A DNA stretch of 64,000 nucleotides from Glycine soja (Eukaryota; Streptophyta; Magnoliopsida; Fabales; Fabaceae): positions 41,312,022 through 41,376,021 of the forward strand of contig NC_041016.1 in assembly GCF_004193775.1 (NCBI RefSeq). Direction: 5' to 3'. Of this stretch, positions 36,600-48,749 are shown piece after piece. A program made the translations under genes and the position numbers. Under the pieces are notes generated by a model, which saw only the letters and a list, made by a program, of their open reading frames with translations, was not told the origin of the DNA and searched no databases. Numbering within the stretch: position 1 is the first letter of the stretch; each line of letters starts with the position of its first letter.

Positions 36600-39500
36600 A
36601 TGGCTACTGTAGATATTACTAGCTCGAACAGAAATGACCTCAACAAACCTTTTAGGTTTGAAGGGAATCATTTCAAACATTGGCAACAAAAGATGATGTT
36701 TTCTTTAACTATGAGAAAAGTTGCCTACGTTTTGAACACTGATATTTTGGTGGTACCTGAGGATGCTGAGAAGGAAGTGAAGGATAAAATGACTATGGAA
36801 TTAGCTCTCTGGAATGAAAATGATTACCTATGCAAGAATTTCATTCTGAATGGGTTAGCTGATAATCTCTATGATTATTATAGCCCATATAAGTCTGCCT
36901 AATTAGTTTGGCTAGCTCTGGAAAAGAAGTATGATACTGAGGAAGCTGGGACTAAAAAGTATGTTGTTAGCCGCTACCTCAAGTATCAAATGACTGATAA
37001 TAAATAAATAGAGTCTCAATCCCATGAGATACAGAAAATTGCTCATGATATCATATCAGAGGGTATGGCATTGGATGAGCAATTTCAGGTTGCTGTCATC
37101 ATAGACAAGCTGCCTCCTGGCTGGCAGGATTTCAAAAACCTTCTCAGACACATGACCAAAGAATTCTCTTTGGAGTCTCTGATCACACGTCTGCGCATTG
37201 AGGAAGAGGCATGCAGACAAGATCAGAAAAATGAAGTGTTGGTTGTGTCTCACAACAACACTAAAAGGAAGAACACAGGTGCAGTTCTGAAGCCTATTGG
37301 CAAAAACTTTAAGAATCAGAACCGCAATGTGAACAATACCTCAAACCGCAACAAGAACCCCTCAAGGGTCCAACATGCTAGACAACATCCACCTGCCAAG
37401 AATAATCCCGGTGAGCCATTTCTCTACTACAATTGTGGCAAACCGGGACATATGGCATGTAAATGCAGAAATCCTTCAATGACAGGTGCTCCCCAGGCTA
37501 ACATGACTCAAGAGGCATACATAGCTGTGATAACTGAGATCAATATGATTGGAGGATCAGATGGATGGTGGGTAGACACTAGCGCCTCCCGCCATGTCTG
37601 CTATGATCGTGCTATGTTTAAAACATACACGAATATTGAAAATAAGAAAGTGTTGCAGGGTGATTCCCACACCACTACCGTTGCTGGAACTGGAGATGTT
37701 GAACTGAAGTTTACCTCTGGAAAGACTTTGATCCTTAAAGATGTGATGCATACTCCAGAGATGAGAAATAATCTGATTTCTGGTTTTCTTTTAAACAAGG
37801 CTGGGTTTACTCAGACCATAGGTGCAGATTTATTTACTTTGACCAAGAATGGGGTATTTGTAGGGAAAGGGTACGCCACTGATGGCATGTTCAAATTGAA
37901 TCTTGATATTAGTAAAGTTTCTCCTTCTGCTTACATGTTGTGTGATTTTAATATCTGGCATTCTTGACTTTTTCATATAAATAGTCGTTGCATATCTAAC
38001 ATGAGTAACTTAGGTTTCATCCCAAAGCTATCTTCAAACCACTTTGAAAAATGTGTTTTTTCAGTCAATCTAAAATAACTAAGAAATCACATAAATCACT
38101 AGTTAAAGAATCTGAGCCATTGGATTTAATACATTCTGATATATGTGAATTTGATGGAACGTTGACCAGAAATGGAAAATGATATTTTATCACTTTTATT
38201 GATGACTGCTCTGATTATACATATGTATATCTTATGAAAAATAAAAGTGAAGCGCTTGACATGTTTAAGTTATTTGTAACAGAAATTGAAAATCAATTCA
38301 ATAAGAAAATTAAGAAACTTCGAAGTGATAGAGGCACAGAGTATGATTCCAGTTTGTTTAATGAGTTTTATAATTTGCATGGAATCATACATGAGACGAC
38401 TGCTCCATATTCACCTTAAATGAACGGTAAAGCGGAAAGAAAGAACAAAACTTTTACAGAATTAGTTGTAGCTACCATGTTGAGTTCTAGTGCAACATCT
38501 TTTTGGTGGGGCGAAATTTTATTAATTGTTTGTTATGTGCTAAATAGAAACCCCAAATCAAAAATCAAGACATCTCCCTATGAGATATTAAAGAAAAGAC
38601 AACCAAATTTGTCCTATTTGAGAACTTGGGGATGTCTGGCCTATGTAAGGATCCCAGACCCCAAGAGGGTTAAACTTGCAAGTAGAGCCTATGAATGTGT
38701 GTTCATTGGTTATGCTATTAATAGCAAAGCGTATAGGTTTTATGACCTAAACGCAAAAGTGATCATAGAGTCAAATGATGCTGATTTTTATGAAAATAAA
38801 TTTCCTTTTAAATTAAGGAATAGTGGGGGTACTTCATCCAATCATCTTCCTGCTATTAGTAGTGAAAATCTTGCACAACCAGAACCAGATATAGAGCCTC
38901 GAAGAGGTAAGAGAGAAAGAATTGCTAAAGATTATGGGCCCGATTATATGGCCTATACATTAGAGGAGGATCCATCAAACCTCCAAGAAGCTTTGTCTTC
39001 TTTGGATGCTGACTTGTGGAAAGAAGCCATTAATGATGAGATGGATTCTTTAGAATCTAACAAGACCTGGCATTTAGTAGACTTGCCTCCTGGTTGCAAA
39101 CCAATTGGTTGTAAATGGATCTTGAAAAAGAAACAAAAACCTGATGGTACTGTGGATAAATACAAGGCTCGCCTTGTAGCCAAGGGTTTTAGGCAAAGAG
39201 AGAATGTGGATTTCTTTGACACCTTTTCACCAGTCACTAGAATAACATCTATTCGGGTGTTAATATCTCTTACTGCTATTCACAGTCTAGTGGTACATCA
39301 AATGGATGTTAAAACTGCTTTTTTAAATGGTGAATTGGAAGAGGAAATCTATATGGAGCAACCTGAAGGGTTTGTGATTCATGGACAAGAATATAAAGTC
39401 TGCAAGTTATATAAATCTTTGTATGGTCTAAAACAAGCACCTAAGCAGTGGCATGAAAAGTTTGATAACTTAATAGTCTCGAATGGGTTTAAGGTGAATG

Positions 39501-40513
39501 AAAGTGACAAATGCATTTACTACAAATCTGTAAATAATATTTGCACTATCATATGTGTATATGTCAATGACCTTCTCATATTTGGTTCAAATATTCATGT
39601 AGTGAACGATGTGAAATCATTGTTGTGTAACAACTTTGATATGAAAGACCTTGAAGAAGCAAGTGTAATCCTTGGTATTAAGATTACTAGGTCAAAAGAG
39701 GGAATTTCTCTGGATCAATCTCACTACATTGAGAAGATCTTAAAGAAATAGGACTACTTTGACAGTAAACCTGCTAGTAATCCATATGATCCAAGTGTAA
39801 AACTGTTTAAGAACACTGGTGAAGGTATACGACAAACTGAGTACGCAAGTATCATTGGCAGCCTTAGGTATGCCACTGGTTGTACTAGACCCGACATAGC
39901 CTATGTTGTGGGATTATTATGCAGGTTTACCAATAGACTTAGTATGGAGCACTGGTATGCTATTGAAAGGGTTATGAGGTACCTTAAAAGAACCATAAAC
40001 CTTGGATTACATTATAAAAGGTTTCTCGCTGTACTTGAAGGATACAACGATGCAGATTAGAACACTCTTTCAAATGATTCCAAAGCAACCAGCGGCTATA
40101 TATTTAGCATAGCTGGTGGGGCTGTTTCTTGGAAGTCAAAGAAACAGACTATCTTAGCTCAGTCCACTATGGAATCTAAGATGATAGCACTAGCAACTGC
40201 TAGTGAGGAAGCAAGTTGGCTGAGAAGCTTACTTGCAGAGATTCCATTATGGGAAAGACCGATACCAGTTGTGTTGATCCATTGCGATAGTACCACAGCT
40301 AGTGCAAAAATTGAGAACCATTATTACAATGGCAAGAAACGACAGATACGTCGTAAGCACAACACTGTTAGAGAATTACTCTCAACAGGAGCTGTTAGAG
40401 TGGATCACGTACGCACTGATGATAATTTAGCAGATCCTTTGATGAAAGGATTAGCTAGAGAGAAAGTCCAAAACACTTCTAAAAGAATGGGACTATTGCC
40501 CTTACTGCGATGA
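36600..40513 (+). pseudogene. Copia gag-pol polyprotein, multiply interrupted
   Basis: Gag starts at 36600 (MATVDITSSNRNDLNKPFRF). A zinc knuckle near 37430 reads YYNCGKPGHMACKC, the first Cys replaced by Tyr. Protease-like WWVDTSASRHVC follows at about 37570. The integrase spans about 38120-38800, including LRSDRGTEYDS and MNGKAERKN. RT is at 39000-39640, with QMDVKTAFLNGELEEEIYME, and YVND where active enzymes have YVDD. RNase H (about 40060-40513) includes QTILAQSTMESKM and ADPLMKGLAREK. Stops: TAA 36900, TAA 37004, TGA 37966, TGA at 38179 (expected R), TAA 38417 (expected Q of PQMNG), TAG 39749, TAG at about 40057 (expected W). It is not functional. Confidence 0.93.
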
Positions 40514-41463
40514 TCATTCATGATGGTAACCCGACCTAAATGACTGGAGATCCCAAGAACTAGGTTCAATGGGTAATAACAAGTTATGAAGTGATATGAG
40601 ATGAACATGCTATTATAAGTGAAAACAACATGATTCCTGAAGTAACAAGAGGATGAGTTATGGAAAAAAAATTCATGATTCTTAATGAGATCTATACTCT
40701 ATGTTGAGTGGAGTACCTAGGCTACAAGAGTACTCTTGATAGACTCACCTATGTGAATGTTGAAGTGGGGGCCGCTTCATATGAAATTTTAGGCAAAAAT
40801 TTCTAGAGCGTTCACTATACCGGGATAGACGTGCATGGCCTTTAACGCACGAGCTTTATAAAATACACCTATGAAAATGTTGTGTGTGGCTTGATGTTGG
40901 AGATAGAGTTCAAGACTTCGAGTCACTCTAGTAAAATCTAAATCTTACACAATATGCAAAGGTTCAAGTTGTATGACACCTTTGTTTATGCATAATTTTA
41001 TGAAATCCTCGAAAATCTTCTTTTCAAATTTCAAGTGGGGGATTGTTAGAACAAAGGAGAAAATGAGTGAAAGTTTGAAAGAAAAAAAGGCTTCAAGTCC
41101 CACATTGCTCAAGATAAACACTTGAATAGTGTTTCACTCCTTATATATAGAGAGCCATTTTCTTCATTTTCCTTGTCCCAGTTGAGAAGCATTTCCTCAA
41201 CTTTTCTTTCTCCCTCCCATATTTCAGCCGATGCATTTCCGGCAAACTTCTCCTTCTTTCTTTCTGTCGCTCTAAAATTTCGGTTGGCTATAATAGTGAC
41301 TTTTCAAGTCATATTTTCGGTTGACTATAAGAGTGACTTTTTAAGTCATATTTTCGGTTGGCTATAATAGTGACTTTTCAAGTCATATTTTCGGGTGGCT
41401 TTAGAGTGACTTTTCAAGTCATACAAGAGGGTGTAATTCTAGAAAGGTTTCCTTAGTGCAGTG

Positions 41464-42427
41464 TGATGCAAGCTCCATTGGAGCTTGTAGGCCTAGGATC
41501 TTCTTCATCAATGGATTCCTTTGCTTCTTGGAAGATGAATGGCAGCGGAATGGAGAAAGGGAGAGAGAGAGGAGACGCCACTTCAAGGAGAAGATGAGTC
41601 TAGAAGAAGCTCACCACCATAGGAGGCCATGGATAAGAGCTTGGAGGAAGAATGAGATGAATGAAGGGAGAGGGAGAGAAGAGCACGAAATTTTGTGCTC
41701 TAAATGAGCTTTGAAATCTGAAGTTTAATATTCAAATCATCAAAGTTGAAAAAAATGCACACACATGACCTCTATTTATAGCCTAAGTGTCACACAAAAT
41801 TGGAGGGAAATTCAAATTTCACTTGAATTTGAAATTGAATTTGTGGAGCCAAACTTTGGAGCCAAAATTTCACTAATTATGATTAGTGAATTTTAGTTAT
41901 GGTTCAGCCCACTAATCCAAGATCAATTCCAAGATTCTCCACTAAGTGTGCTTAGGTGTCATGAGGCATGAAAAGCATGAAGGACATGCACAAAGTGTGA
42001 CTATATGATGTGGCAATGGGGTGTAGTAAGCAAATGCTCACCTCCCCCTCTAAAATTTAATTGGATTGGGCTTCTACCAATTCAATTAAATTTATTTCCA
42101 ACCACACACATCAAATATCCACTTAGTGCATGTGAAATTACAAAACTACCCCTAATACAAAAACTAGTCTAGGTGCCCTAAAATACAAGGGCTGAAAAAT
42201 CCTATATTTCTAGGGTACCCTACCTACATTATGGAGCCCTAAATACAAGGCCCAAAAATAATGAAACCTTAATCTAATATTTACAAAGATAAGCGGGCTC
42301 GTACTTAGCCCATGGGCCCGAAATCTACCCTAAGGCTCATAAGAACCCTAGGGCCTTCTCTTGCATCTCTGGCCCAATCTACTTGGAGTTTTTCTATCCA
42401 ATGCCCTTGCGGAGTAGGATTGCATCA
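41464..42427 (-). repeat. LTR of the nested Gypsy element (left, 3' LTR on its strand)
   Basis: Starts TGATGCAAGCTCC, ends GGATTGCATCA on the + strand. A TATA-like CTATTTATAG occurs at about 41770. Small open frames inside are repeated in both LTRs and look non-coding. Confidence 0.95.
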
Positions 42428-44106
42428 TTCCCTCCCCCTTGAAAAGGATTTGACCTCAAATCCTGAGGTTCTTGATACTCTGGGCTCCTTCCCTTAACAC
42501 CTGTAAAAAGAACAAAAACATATGTATTAGTGGTGTTTAGTATGTTGAAGTAAGGTAAGGTCTGAAAACTCATTTCCGGGGCATCTTCCCATGAAGGAAC
42601 ATGGTTCCTCACCAACTCAATGAGTGGTGCTACAAGTATAGAAAAATATGGGGCAAACCTTTTGTAAAAGTTTGTTAAGTCTTGGAAGCCCCAAATTTTT
42701 CTTACACTTGGTGGAGCGGGCCACTCAGGAATGACCTTTATTCTCTTAGGGTTCATGGGAACCCTTTGATCACAATTTAAAAAATTAAGAAAAGTAAAGC
42801 AATAGAACATACCTTTTTCTGTATTTTCATGTTGATTATTCCTACCAAAAAGTATGACAAACCTAAGGTGTCCCATATGTGTTCCTAAGTTTGTATTGAA
42901 ACTAAAAATAAGAACAAACCTACCTAATGAGTCCCTATGTACACAAATCATGAAGATGTTGGGTGCATGAGTAATTTTACAAAAGAGTGTTGCACCACCC
43001 AAAGCATTCATCACACCACCTATTTTAGGGATTTGGTGCCTAATAATACCTATTTTGGGCACCAACAAAGCACAAGGATTTAATCTCTTGCGAACCAAAC
43101 CCTCATCCAACAACTCCTTTACTTGAGGAATAAACTCAAGCCTAAGAGATGTGGCAATGCTAACAAGTGTCTTTTTACAAAGGAGAAAATGTGGAGGTTG
43201 TCTAAGAAGGGAAATTTCTTTAATATTTGCCTTTATTTCAAAATGTCTTTCCTTCTTAGCTAACCTCTTGGAGGAGACACTTACCTCCTTACACTCCTCC
43301 TTAACCATTAAAGGTTGTCCTTCTTCTTGGGGGTAGATCTCTTCACTAGATTCTTCCCCTTTTGCTTCTTCACTTTTACTAGAGGAAGGTGAAGTAGTAG
43401 CCTCATCTTGGCTACTATAAATGTCTTGGCCCCTCATAATCATGGTTTTCTTGGTGGGGCATTGAGAAGTAATGTGTCCTCTTCCAAGACATTTAAAGCA
43501 CTTCATGGAGCTAGTCTTCTCTTGCATACTAGCCTTAAGGGGTTGCTTTTCTATTGTCTTCCCCTTATCATCTTTGGGCTTAGAAGGTCTCACCCCTAAG
43601 ATTCCTTGACCTTGGTCTTTCTTTGGATAAGAGTGAGAGCCATAAGATTTTGAAGTAGACTTCCTTTTAAGTTGTTGCTCTACCCTTATTTCCCAATCTA
43701 AATTGGCCTCTACATTGTCCTTCCCATGGAAGTATGGGAGTTTAATGTTAACCTCTTGAGGCTTTCTTTCATTTTCTCTCCTATGGGAGTGAGGTCTAAG
43801 ATGTGACCTATGCCTTCCTTCATAATAGTCACGAAGTTCTTCACTTAGGCTCTTGCAAGAGTTATGACTACTATAGGAGACGTGTTTTTCTCTTTTCATT
43901 TCTTTCATTATTTTTCTTCTTTCTTCCTCTCTTATTTTCTTTCTTTCATCTTGACTTATTTCTTCCACTCTTTTTTTACCTTTTTCTTTTCTCTCTTGTT
44001 TTTCTTTCCACAACTTAAGGGATCTCAACTCATCTAATATCTTATACAAGGGGTCCTTAGGAGTAGAACCCTCACCATTAACACTAGATGAAGAATGAAG
44101 ACTCAT
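42394..44106 (-). CDS. Fused gag / miniature RT frame of the nested Gypsy element (570 codons)
   Basis: The single open frame starts MSLHSSSSVNGEGSTPKDPL, followed by a highly charged Lys/Glu/Arg-rich region (residues about 30-110), probably coiled coil. YHEG-like gag motifs are reduced to PYFHGKDNVEANLDW. A CCHC knuckle, CFKCLGRGHITSQC, is at residues about 200-213. RT scraps follow: VKELLDEGLVRKRLNPCALL (start of RT), NALGGATLFCKI, then KRIKVIPEWPAPPSVRKIWG and LTNFYKRFAPYFS (RT connection region). The catalytic YxDD core, RNase H and integrase are absent. The last residues lie in the LTR. It could make a Gag particle protein; RT activity is not expected. The frame is open, the function inferred. 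Confidence 0.75.
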   Translation of the reverse strand: MSLHSSSSVNGEGSTPKDPLYKILDELRSLKLWKEKQERKEKGKKRVEEISQDERKKIREEERRKIMKEMKREKHVSYSSHNSCKSLSEELRDYYEGRHRSHLRPHSHRRENERKPQEVNIKLPYFHGKDNVEANLDWEIRVEQQLKRKSTSKSYGSHSYPKKDQGQGILGVRPSKPKDDKGKTIEKQPLKASMQEKTSSMKCFKCLGRGHITSQCPTKKTMIMRGQDIYSSQDEATTSPSSSKSEEAKGEESSEEIYPQEEGQPLMVKEECKEVSVSSKRLAKKERHFEIKANIKEISLLRQPPHFLLCKKTLVSIATSLRLEFIPQVKELLDEGLVRKRLNPCALLVPKIGIIRHQIPKIGGVMNALGGATLFCKITHAPNIFMICVHRDSLGRFVLIFSFNTNLGTHMGHLRFVILFGRNNQHENTEKGMFYCFTFLNFLNCDQRVPMNPKRIKVIPEWPAPPSVRKIWGFQDLTNFYKRFAPYFSILVAPLIELVRNHVPSWEDAPEMSFQTLPYFNILNTTNTYVFVLFTGVKGRSPEYQEPQDLRSNPFQGGGNDAILLRKGIG

Positions 44107-46033
44107 GTTGGTTCCTAAGTTATGGTTCTTTCTTGTTGGGGGTTTGAAAACAAAAGGTAAAATAAACTATGGTTGAAACTAGCCAAAATAAACACTAAAA
44201 GAGGTGTGAAAGATAAGGTAAAAACTAATTAGTAAAAGGCAAGCTATCTAGGCAGTTTGACAATGGAGGGTAAAGGAAATAAGCTATGAAAATAAGCAAG
44301 AAATTAAAGTGCAAGAAATGCAAACTAGGCGGATCCTAAGAGTGTTTGGATGACCTCATTTAAGGTTCCCAACAAAACACTCACTATCCTAAGGGGAAAT
44401 TGCCTAAAATTATTACACACAAATGGAAGTAGGGTGACCTAGCGGAGGCTCCCAACTTACTTCCAATGAAAGGCCTTTTTGTTACAAAATTTGAAAGCAA
44501 AGCAAATTGCCAATTACAAAATTACAAAGAAAAAAGTCCTCAATTGTGGTGGCTATTCTCTCTTTAGTGTTTCACTCAATTTGGAGTGCTTCTTAGTCCA
44601 ATAGCTCTTAAGGTGGTTGGCCCCTTGCTTCTTGACTCAAATTCTTCAAGATATGGCACCAATCCTCCTTTCCAATTCCCTATATGGCAACTCACAAGCA
44701 AGAAAACAAAGAGACAAGCAATAACCAAAGACAAAAAAAAAATGAAATGAAAGCTAAACCAATAGAGTTTTAACAAGACAAATTTCCAAGGATTATTCAA
44801 CAATTAAAGCAATGAAAAGCACAAAAAGCAAGCTAGGACTCAAAGAGAAACCTAGAATGGCTCTAGAGTAGAGTAGAAAAACTCTAAAAAAAAAAGACTC
44901 AAGAAACCTCTAGTTTTGGCACTTGTTTTCACAATAATGTTCAATTGAAATTTCAGAACTAGGATTGGTATAAAATATGCACCAATTATAGAACAAATTT
45001 TGAGCCAAAACAACAAGCACACTTTCCTTTCACTTTTCTTTTTTTTTCCTGGACACTGATTTTTCTGCCAACTTGTGAGATTTTTCTTATTTTTTCCTTT
45101 AATCCAAATCGCTTGGTTCTTTTTTTATAATTTTGGTCCAGATGTCTAGAAAATTCGGTAAAAGTTTCAGCTCAAAAATCGTAGTGACCAATTCCCAGTA
45201 ATTTATACACTTTTGTATGTTCAAGCTGCCTGCACCAGCGATTTCAACCTAGAAATCAAGAGTAGTGTTTATGTTGCTTAAGGCTTGGATAGTTACAATT
45301 TGTGTTTGCTTATGCTCAATTATCTTGAATAACACAATTCAAGAGAGCTCAAGACTTATTTGATTCACAAATCCAGCCACAACTCAACACCACATCTCAA
45401 CTTCATCATAGGCATCATGTAGGAATCTTAGAAAACAAAAAGAGAGTTCAACAACAAGACTACTTCTAGGAATTGATTTAGAACATGTTATGAACTAAAT
45501 AACATGCATGAATTAGACTCAAAATTCAAAAGATAGGCTAAGAATGACAAGAATACATGAAAAAATGTATCTAGAATTCAAAAAACAAAATAAAAATTCA
45601 ACACAAACTTAGAGCATAATGTGACAATTACTATGACTAAACATGACTCTAAGACAACATGGATTAAGTGATTTACACTTAGATTTTTGTGTTTTTTTTT
45701 TCTAATCAATATTTTGGAACAAAATTTAGATCTAAAGGTTCAGCACAAGAATATTATGAATGAAAATTGATAGAACCTAAAATCAACACAAAAACAAGAT
45801 TCAAGAGTAGATCTACAAAATTTGAACCATAGAAATGCAAGAACAAGTGTAGATCTAAGATTTAATCGGTTTATTTTTTTTTGAATCTACTCTAAACAGC
45901 ACCAAACCACAAGACAATGGAGGATATACATGGAGAATAAGATGAAGAACAAGGAATTAAAGAGAATTCACCGAACAAAAAGATAGAGGAAGCAAAAGAA
46001 CATCACCTAGATGAAGATGCTCTTGATACCACA
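44107..46033 (-). other. Noncoding leader of the nested Gypsy element with primer-binding site
   Basis: About 1.9 kb between the 5' LTR (46034-46997 on the minus strand) and gag. It matches the leader of the Gypsy fragment at 6208-7780 (ATCGCTGGTGC...GGCAGCTT). It contains no long frame. Confidence 0.75.
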
Positions 46034-46997
46034 TGATGCAAGCTCCATTGGAGCTTGTAGGCCTAGGATCTTCTTCATCAATGGATTCCTTTGCTTCTTG
46101 GAAGATGAATGGCAGCGGAATGGAGAAAGGGAGAGAGAGAGGAGACGCCACTTCAAGGAGAAGATGAGTCTAGAAGAAGCTCACCACCATAGGAGGCCAT
46201 GGATAAGAGCTTGGAGGAAGAATGAGATGAATGAAGGGAGAGGGAGAGAAGAGCACGAAATTTTGTGCTCTAAATGAGCTTTGAAATCTGAAGTTTAATA
46301 TTCAAATCATCAAAGTTGAAAAAAATGCACACACATGACCTCTATTTATAGCCTAAGTGTCACACAAAATTGGAGGGAAATTCAAATTTCACTTGAATTT
46401 GAAATTGAATTTGTGGAGCCAAACTTTGGAGCCAAAATTTCACTAATTATGATTAGTGAATTTTAGTTATGGTTCAGCCCACTAATCCAAGATCAATTCC
46501 AAGATTCTCCACTAAGTGTGCTTAGGTGTCATGAGGCATGAAAAGCATGAAGGACATGCACAAAGTGTGACTATATGATGTGGCAATGGGGTGTAGTAAG
46601 CAAATGCTCACCTCCCCCTCTAAAATTTAATTGGATTGGGCTTCTACCAATTCAATTAAATTTATTTCCAACCACACACATCAAATATCCACTTAGTGCA
46701 TGTGAAATTACAAAACTACCCCTAATACAAAAACTAGTCTAGGTGCCCTAAAATACAAGGGCTGAAAAATCCTATATTTCTAGGGTACCCTACCTACATT
46801 ATGGAGCCCTAAATACAAGGCCCAAAAATAATGAAACCTTAATCTAATATTTACAAAGATAAGCGGGCTCGTACTTAGCCCATGGGCCCGAAATCTACCC
46901 TAAGGCTCATAAGAACCCTAGGGCCTTCTCTTGCATCTCTGGCCCAATCTACTTGGAGTTTTTCTATCCAATGCCCTTGCGGAGTAGGATTGCATCA
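46034..46997 (-). repeat. LTR of the nested Gypsy element (right, 5' LTR on its strand)
   Basis: 964 bp, apparently identical to 41464-42427. Confidence 0.95.
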
Positions 46998-47170
46998 CAG
47001 TGGAAATCTTATACAATGATCTGGGCTGTTTCATCCTGGGGACTTCGTGATTGATAGTCTGCTTGCACAATTTTTGGCAATGCCACGAAACGTCTTAAAG
47101 AAAGCGACATTGTCCGCGACTCAGCCAGTAATTTTTTCAGTTTGCCATAAATTATTGTTACAACAACTAT

Positions 47171-48034
47171 ATAATGGTGTTAATTGGATTTTATCCATAC
47201 AGGTACAGTGTGAAGTTGATTGGTTGCAAATCTCTAACAAATTCGAAAGTAATATATAATATTAAGATTGTGGCATGTTATAAAATCATAAAAAATCTAC
47301 AATGAAAGCATCAAAGTCACCACACAATTTTTCCATTCTTTCTCTTTCTTGATTTAATATATTTAGAGGAAATTTGGAAGGGAGAAGAGAATTTTAGGTC
47401 ACAAGTTAGTGAAAAATGAAAGGTAAGATTTAATAAGTGAGAGCTTGAGATGTGAGATTTTAAATGTGACTCATAATAGATTATGGAGTTCAAATATAAA
47501 ATAAGTTCATGCCTTAACAATTTGCATTTGTAGAGAATTGCAATTGCTACCACAATTTAAAATTATAAATTTAGAACTTTAACATCGTAGCTTAGCCAAT
47601 TTTTTTTCTCCATTATATTACAGAATAAAAATGGCGGATTCAGAGGCTTTGAACTTACAAGATCTTATGCATGGATGGAGGTGAAACTTACTTTATCTTA
47701 AATGAGAAAGGTAAATTCAGTTTTTTAATACTCTTTGTTTCTTCCACAGAAATTAAATCCAATTGAAACATTTGAAGATGTCATGATCGATCACCAGTAT
47801 GTCTAGCATATATAATTTTCGTACCGTTTATATTATGAGAATATGTTTGTTTTGAACTATGATAATAAATAAGCCCGTAACTTTTTATAGGTTTGTAGAA
47901 TGTACTACATCAACCATTGGAGGTCTTGCCTTATTCACACAATGATATCCTGAGCACAAAAAGAAAGAAATAGAAATTTGTATAGCTAAGGCAGCAAACT
48001 ATATCAAAAGCATGCAGTTAGCTGATGGCTCATG
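47171..48034 (+). pseudogene. Cyclase exon block 4 (exon remainder plus three exons)
   Basis: 47171-47202 completes the exon split by Copia (NGVNWILSIQ). Exon 47624-47680 is NKNGGFRGFELTRSYAWME. Exon 47750-47800 is KLNPIETFEDVMIDHQY, with a GT donor. Exon 47891-48034 is VECTTSTIGGLALFTQ, TGA (47943), then YPEHKKKEIEICIAKAANYI and MQLADGSW. The next exon ([11 protein letters not shown]) lies 13.9 kb downstream, beyond the CACTA element. Confidence 0.88.
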
Positions 48035-48361
48035 GTTTGCTCAATTTGTCCACAAACTCACTTCTTTAATGCATGTCATCCTTGCAAAGTTCAAGAATCT
48101 AGGCAATACAACAAATTTCCAAGTAGAAAATATCATCCAAAAGAGAGGTTCATTGGTTTAATTGTGTTAGATAAATTTAAAGGAAAAACATTTTGAATGA
48201 CCAAAATAATGATACAGAATGCCTAATAGATAAAAGCATTGAAAATTAACTCTAATATTTTTTTCTTGCAAACTTCTTAACACTTTTTTTTATCGACAAA
48301 TATTAATTATGTTAGAAATGTCAGTGGAAGAGATTCACTACTAAAAAAAAAGCTTTCTACA

Positions 48362-48735
48362 TCGCCCAATTAACATCGGTTATAGTTAAAACCGATGTTA
48401 ACGAAAGCACGGTGACATTTTTGTAATTAAATGGAGTTACTTAACATCAGTTTTAGCAAAACCGATGTTAACTACTTCATGTTAACATCGGTTATTTAAA
48501 AAAACTGATGTTAACATGATGTTAAGATGAATATGGTAACATCGGTTTGGGCAAAACCGATGTTAACTTCATAGAGTTAACATCGGTTTTGAGGGAGCCG
48601 ATGTTAAGGAGTTGATTTTAACATTGGTTTGTTAAAAAACCGATGTAATGTATTTGATGTTAACATCGGTTTTTACAAAACCGATGTTAAGTACATTTAG
48701 TTAACATCGGTTATCCATAAAAAACCGATGTTGTT
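48362..48735. repeat. Left subterminal array of hairpin-forming repeats
   Basis: About eight units of TTAACATCGGTT-spacer-AACCGATGTTAA, each an inverted repeat of 10-13 bp arms with a 4-12 bp spacer. Such arrays are where the DNA-binding transposase subunit of CACTA elements binds (known for En/Spm; inferred here). Confidence 0.9.
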
Positions 48736-48749
48736 GTGTTTATAAGTTT

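Larger units (their letters stand above)
41464..46997 (-). mobile_element. Young non-autonomous Gypsy-type LTR element nested in the Copia 3' LTR
   Basis: LTRs 41464-42427 and 46034-46997 are both 964 bp and show no difference in my line-by-line reading. The target duplication CAGTG is at 41459-41463 and 46998-47002. On the minus strand a primer-binding site TGTGGTATCAAGAGCATC (near initiator-Met tRNA complement) follows the LTR at 46033-46016. A polypurine tract AAGGGGGAGGGAA precedes the 3' LTR at 42428-42440. Only one coding frame (42394-44106) is present, with most of pol missing. Identical LTRs mean a recent insertion, hence mobilisation in trans. It resembles the non-autonomous Gypsy-like families described in soybean; the family name is not certain. 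Confidence 0.92.
36010..47165 (+). mobile_element. Copia LTR retrotransposon inside a cyclase exon, itself carrying a Gypsy element
   Basis: The 5' LTR is 36010-36574 (TGTTAGAACA...TGTTACAACA). The 3' LTR is 41044-41463 plus 47003-47165, interrupted by the Gypsy element. The target duplication ACTAT is at 36005-36009 and 47166-47170. A polypurine tract (AAGTGGGGGAT) precedes the 3' LTR. Gag-pol lies on the + strand, 36600-40513, decayed. The LTRs differ at several positions (for example CTCTTTT/TCCTTCTTT blocks and ATGGGTG/ATGAGTG), so this insertion is older than the Gypsy element inside it. Confidence 0.95.

Noticed and set aside
41456..46277. Identical small + strand frames in each LTR (41456-41707 and 46011-46277)
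   Set aside because: They are duplicated because the LTRs are duplicated, and are antisense to the element's transcription.
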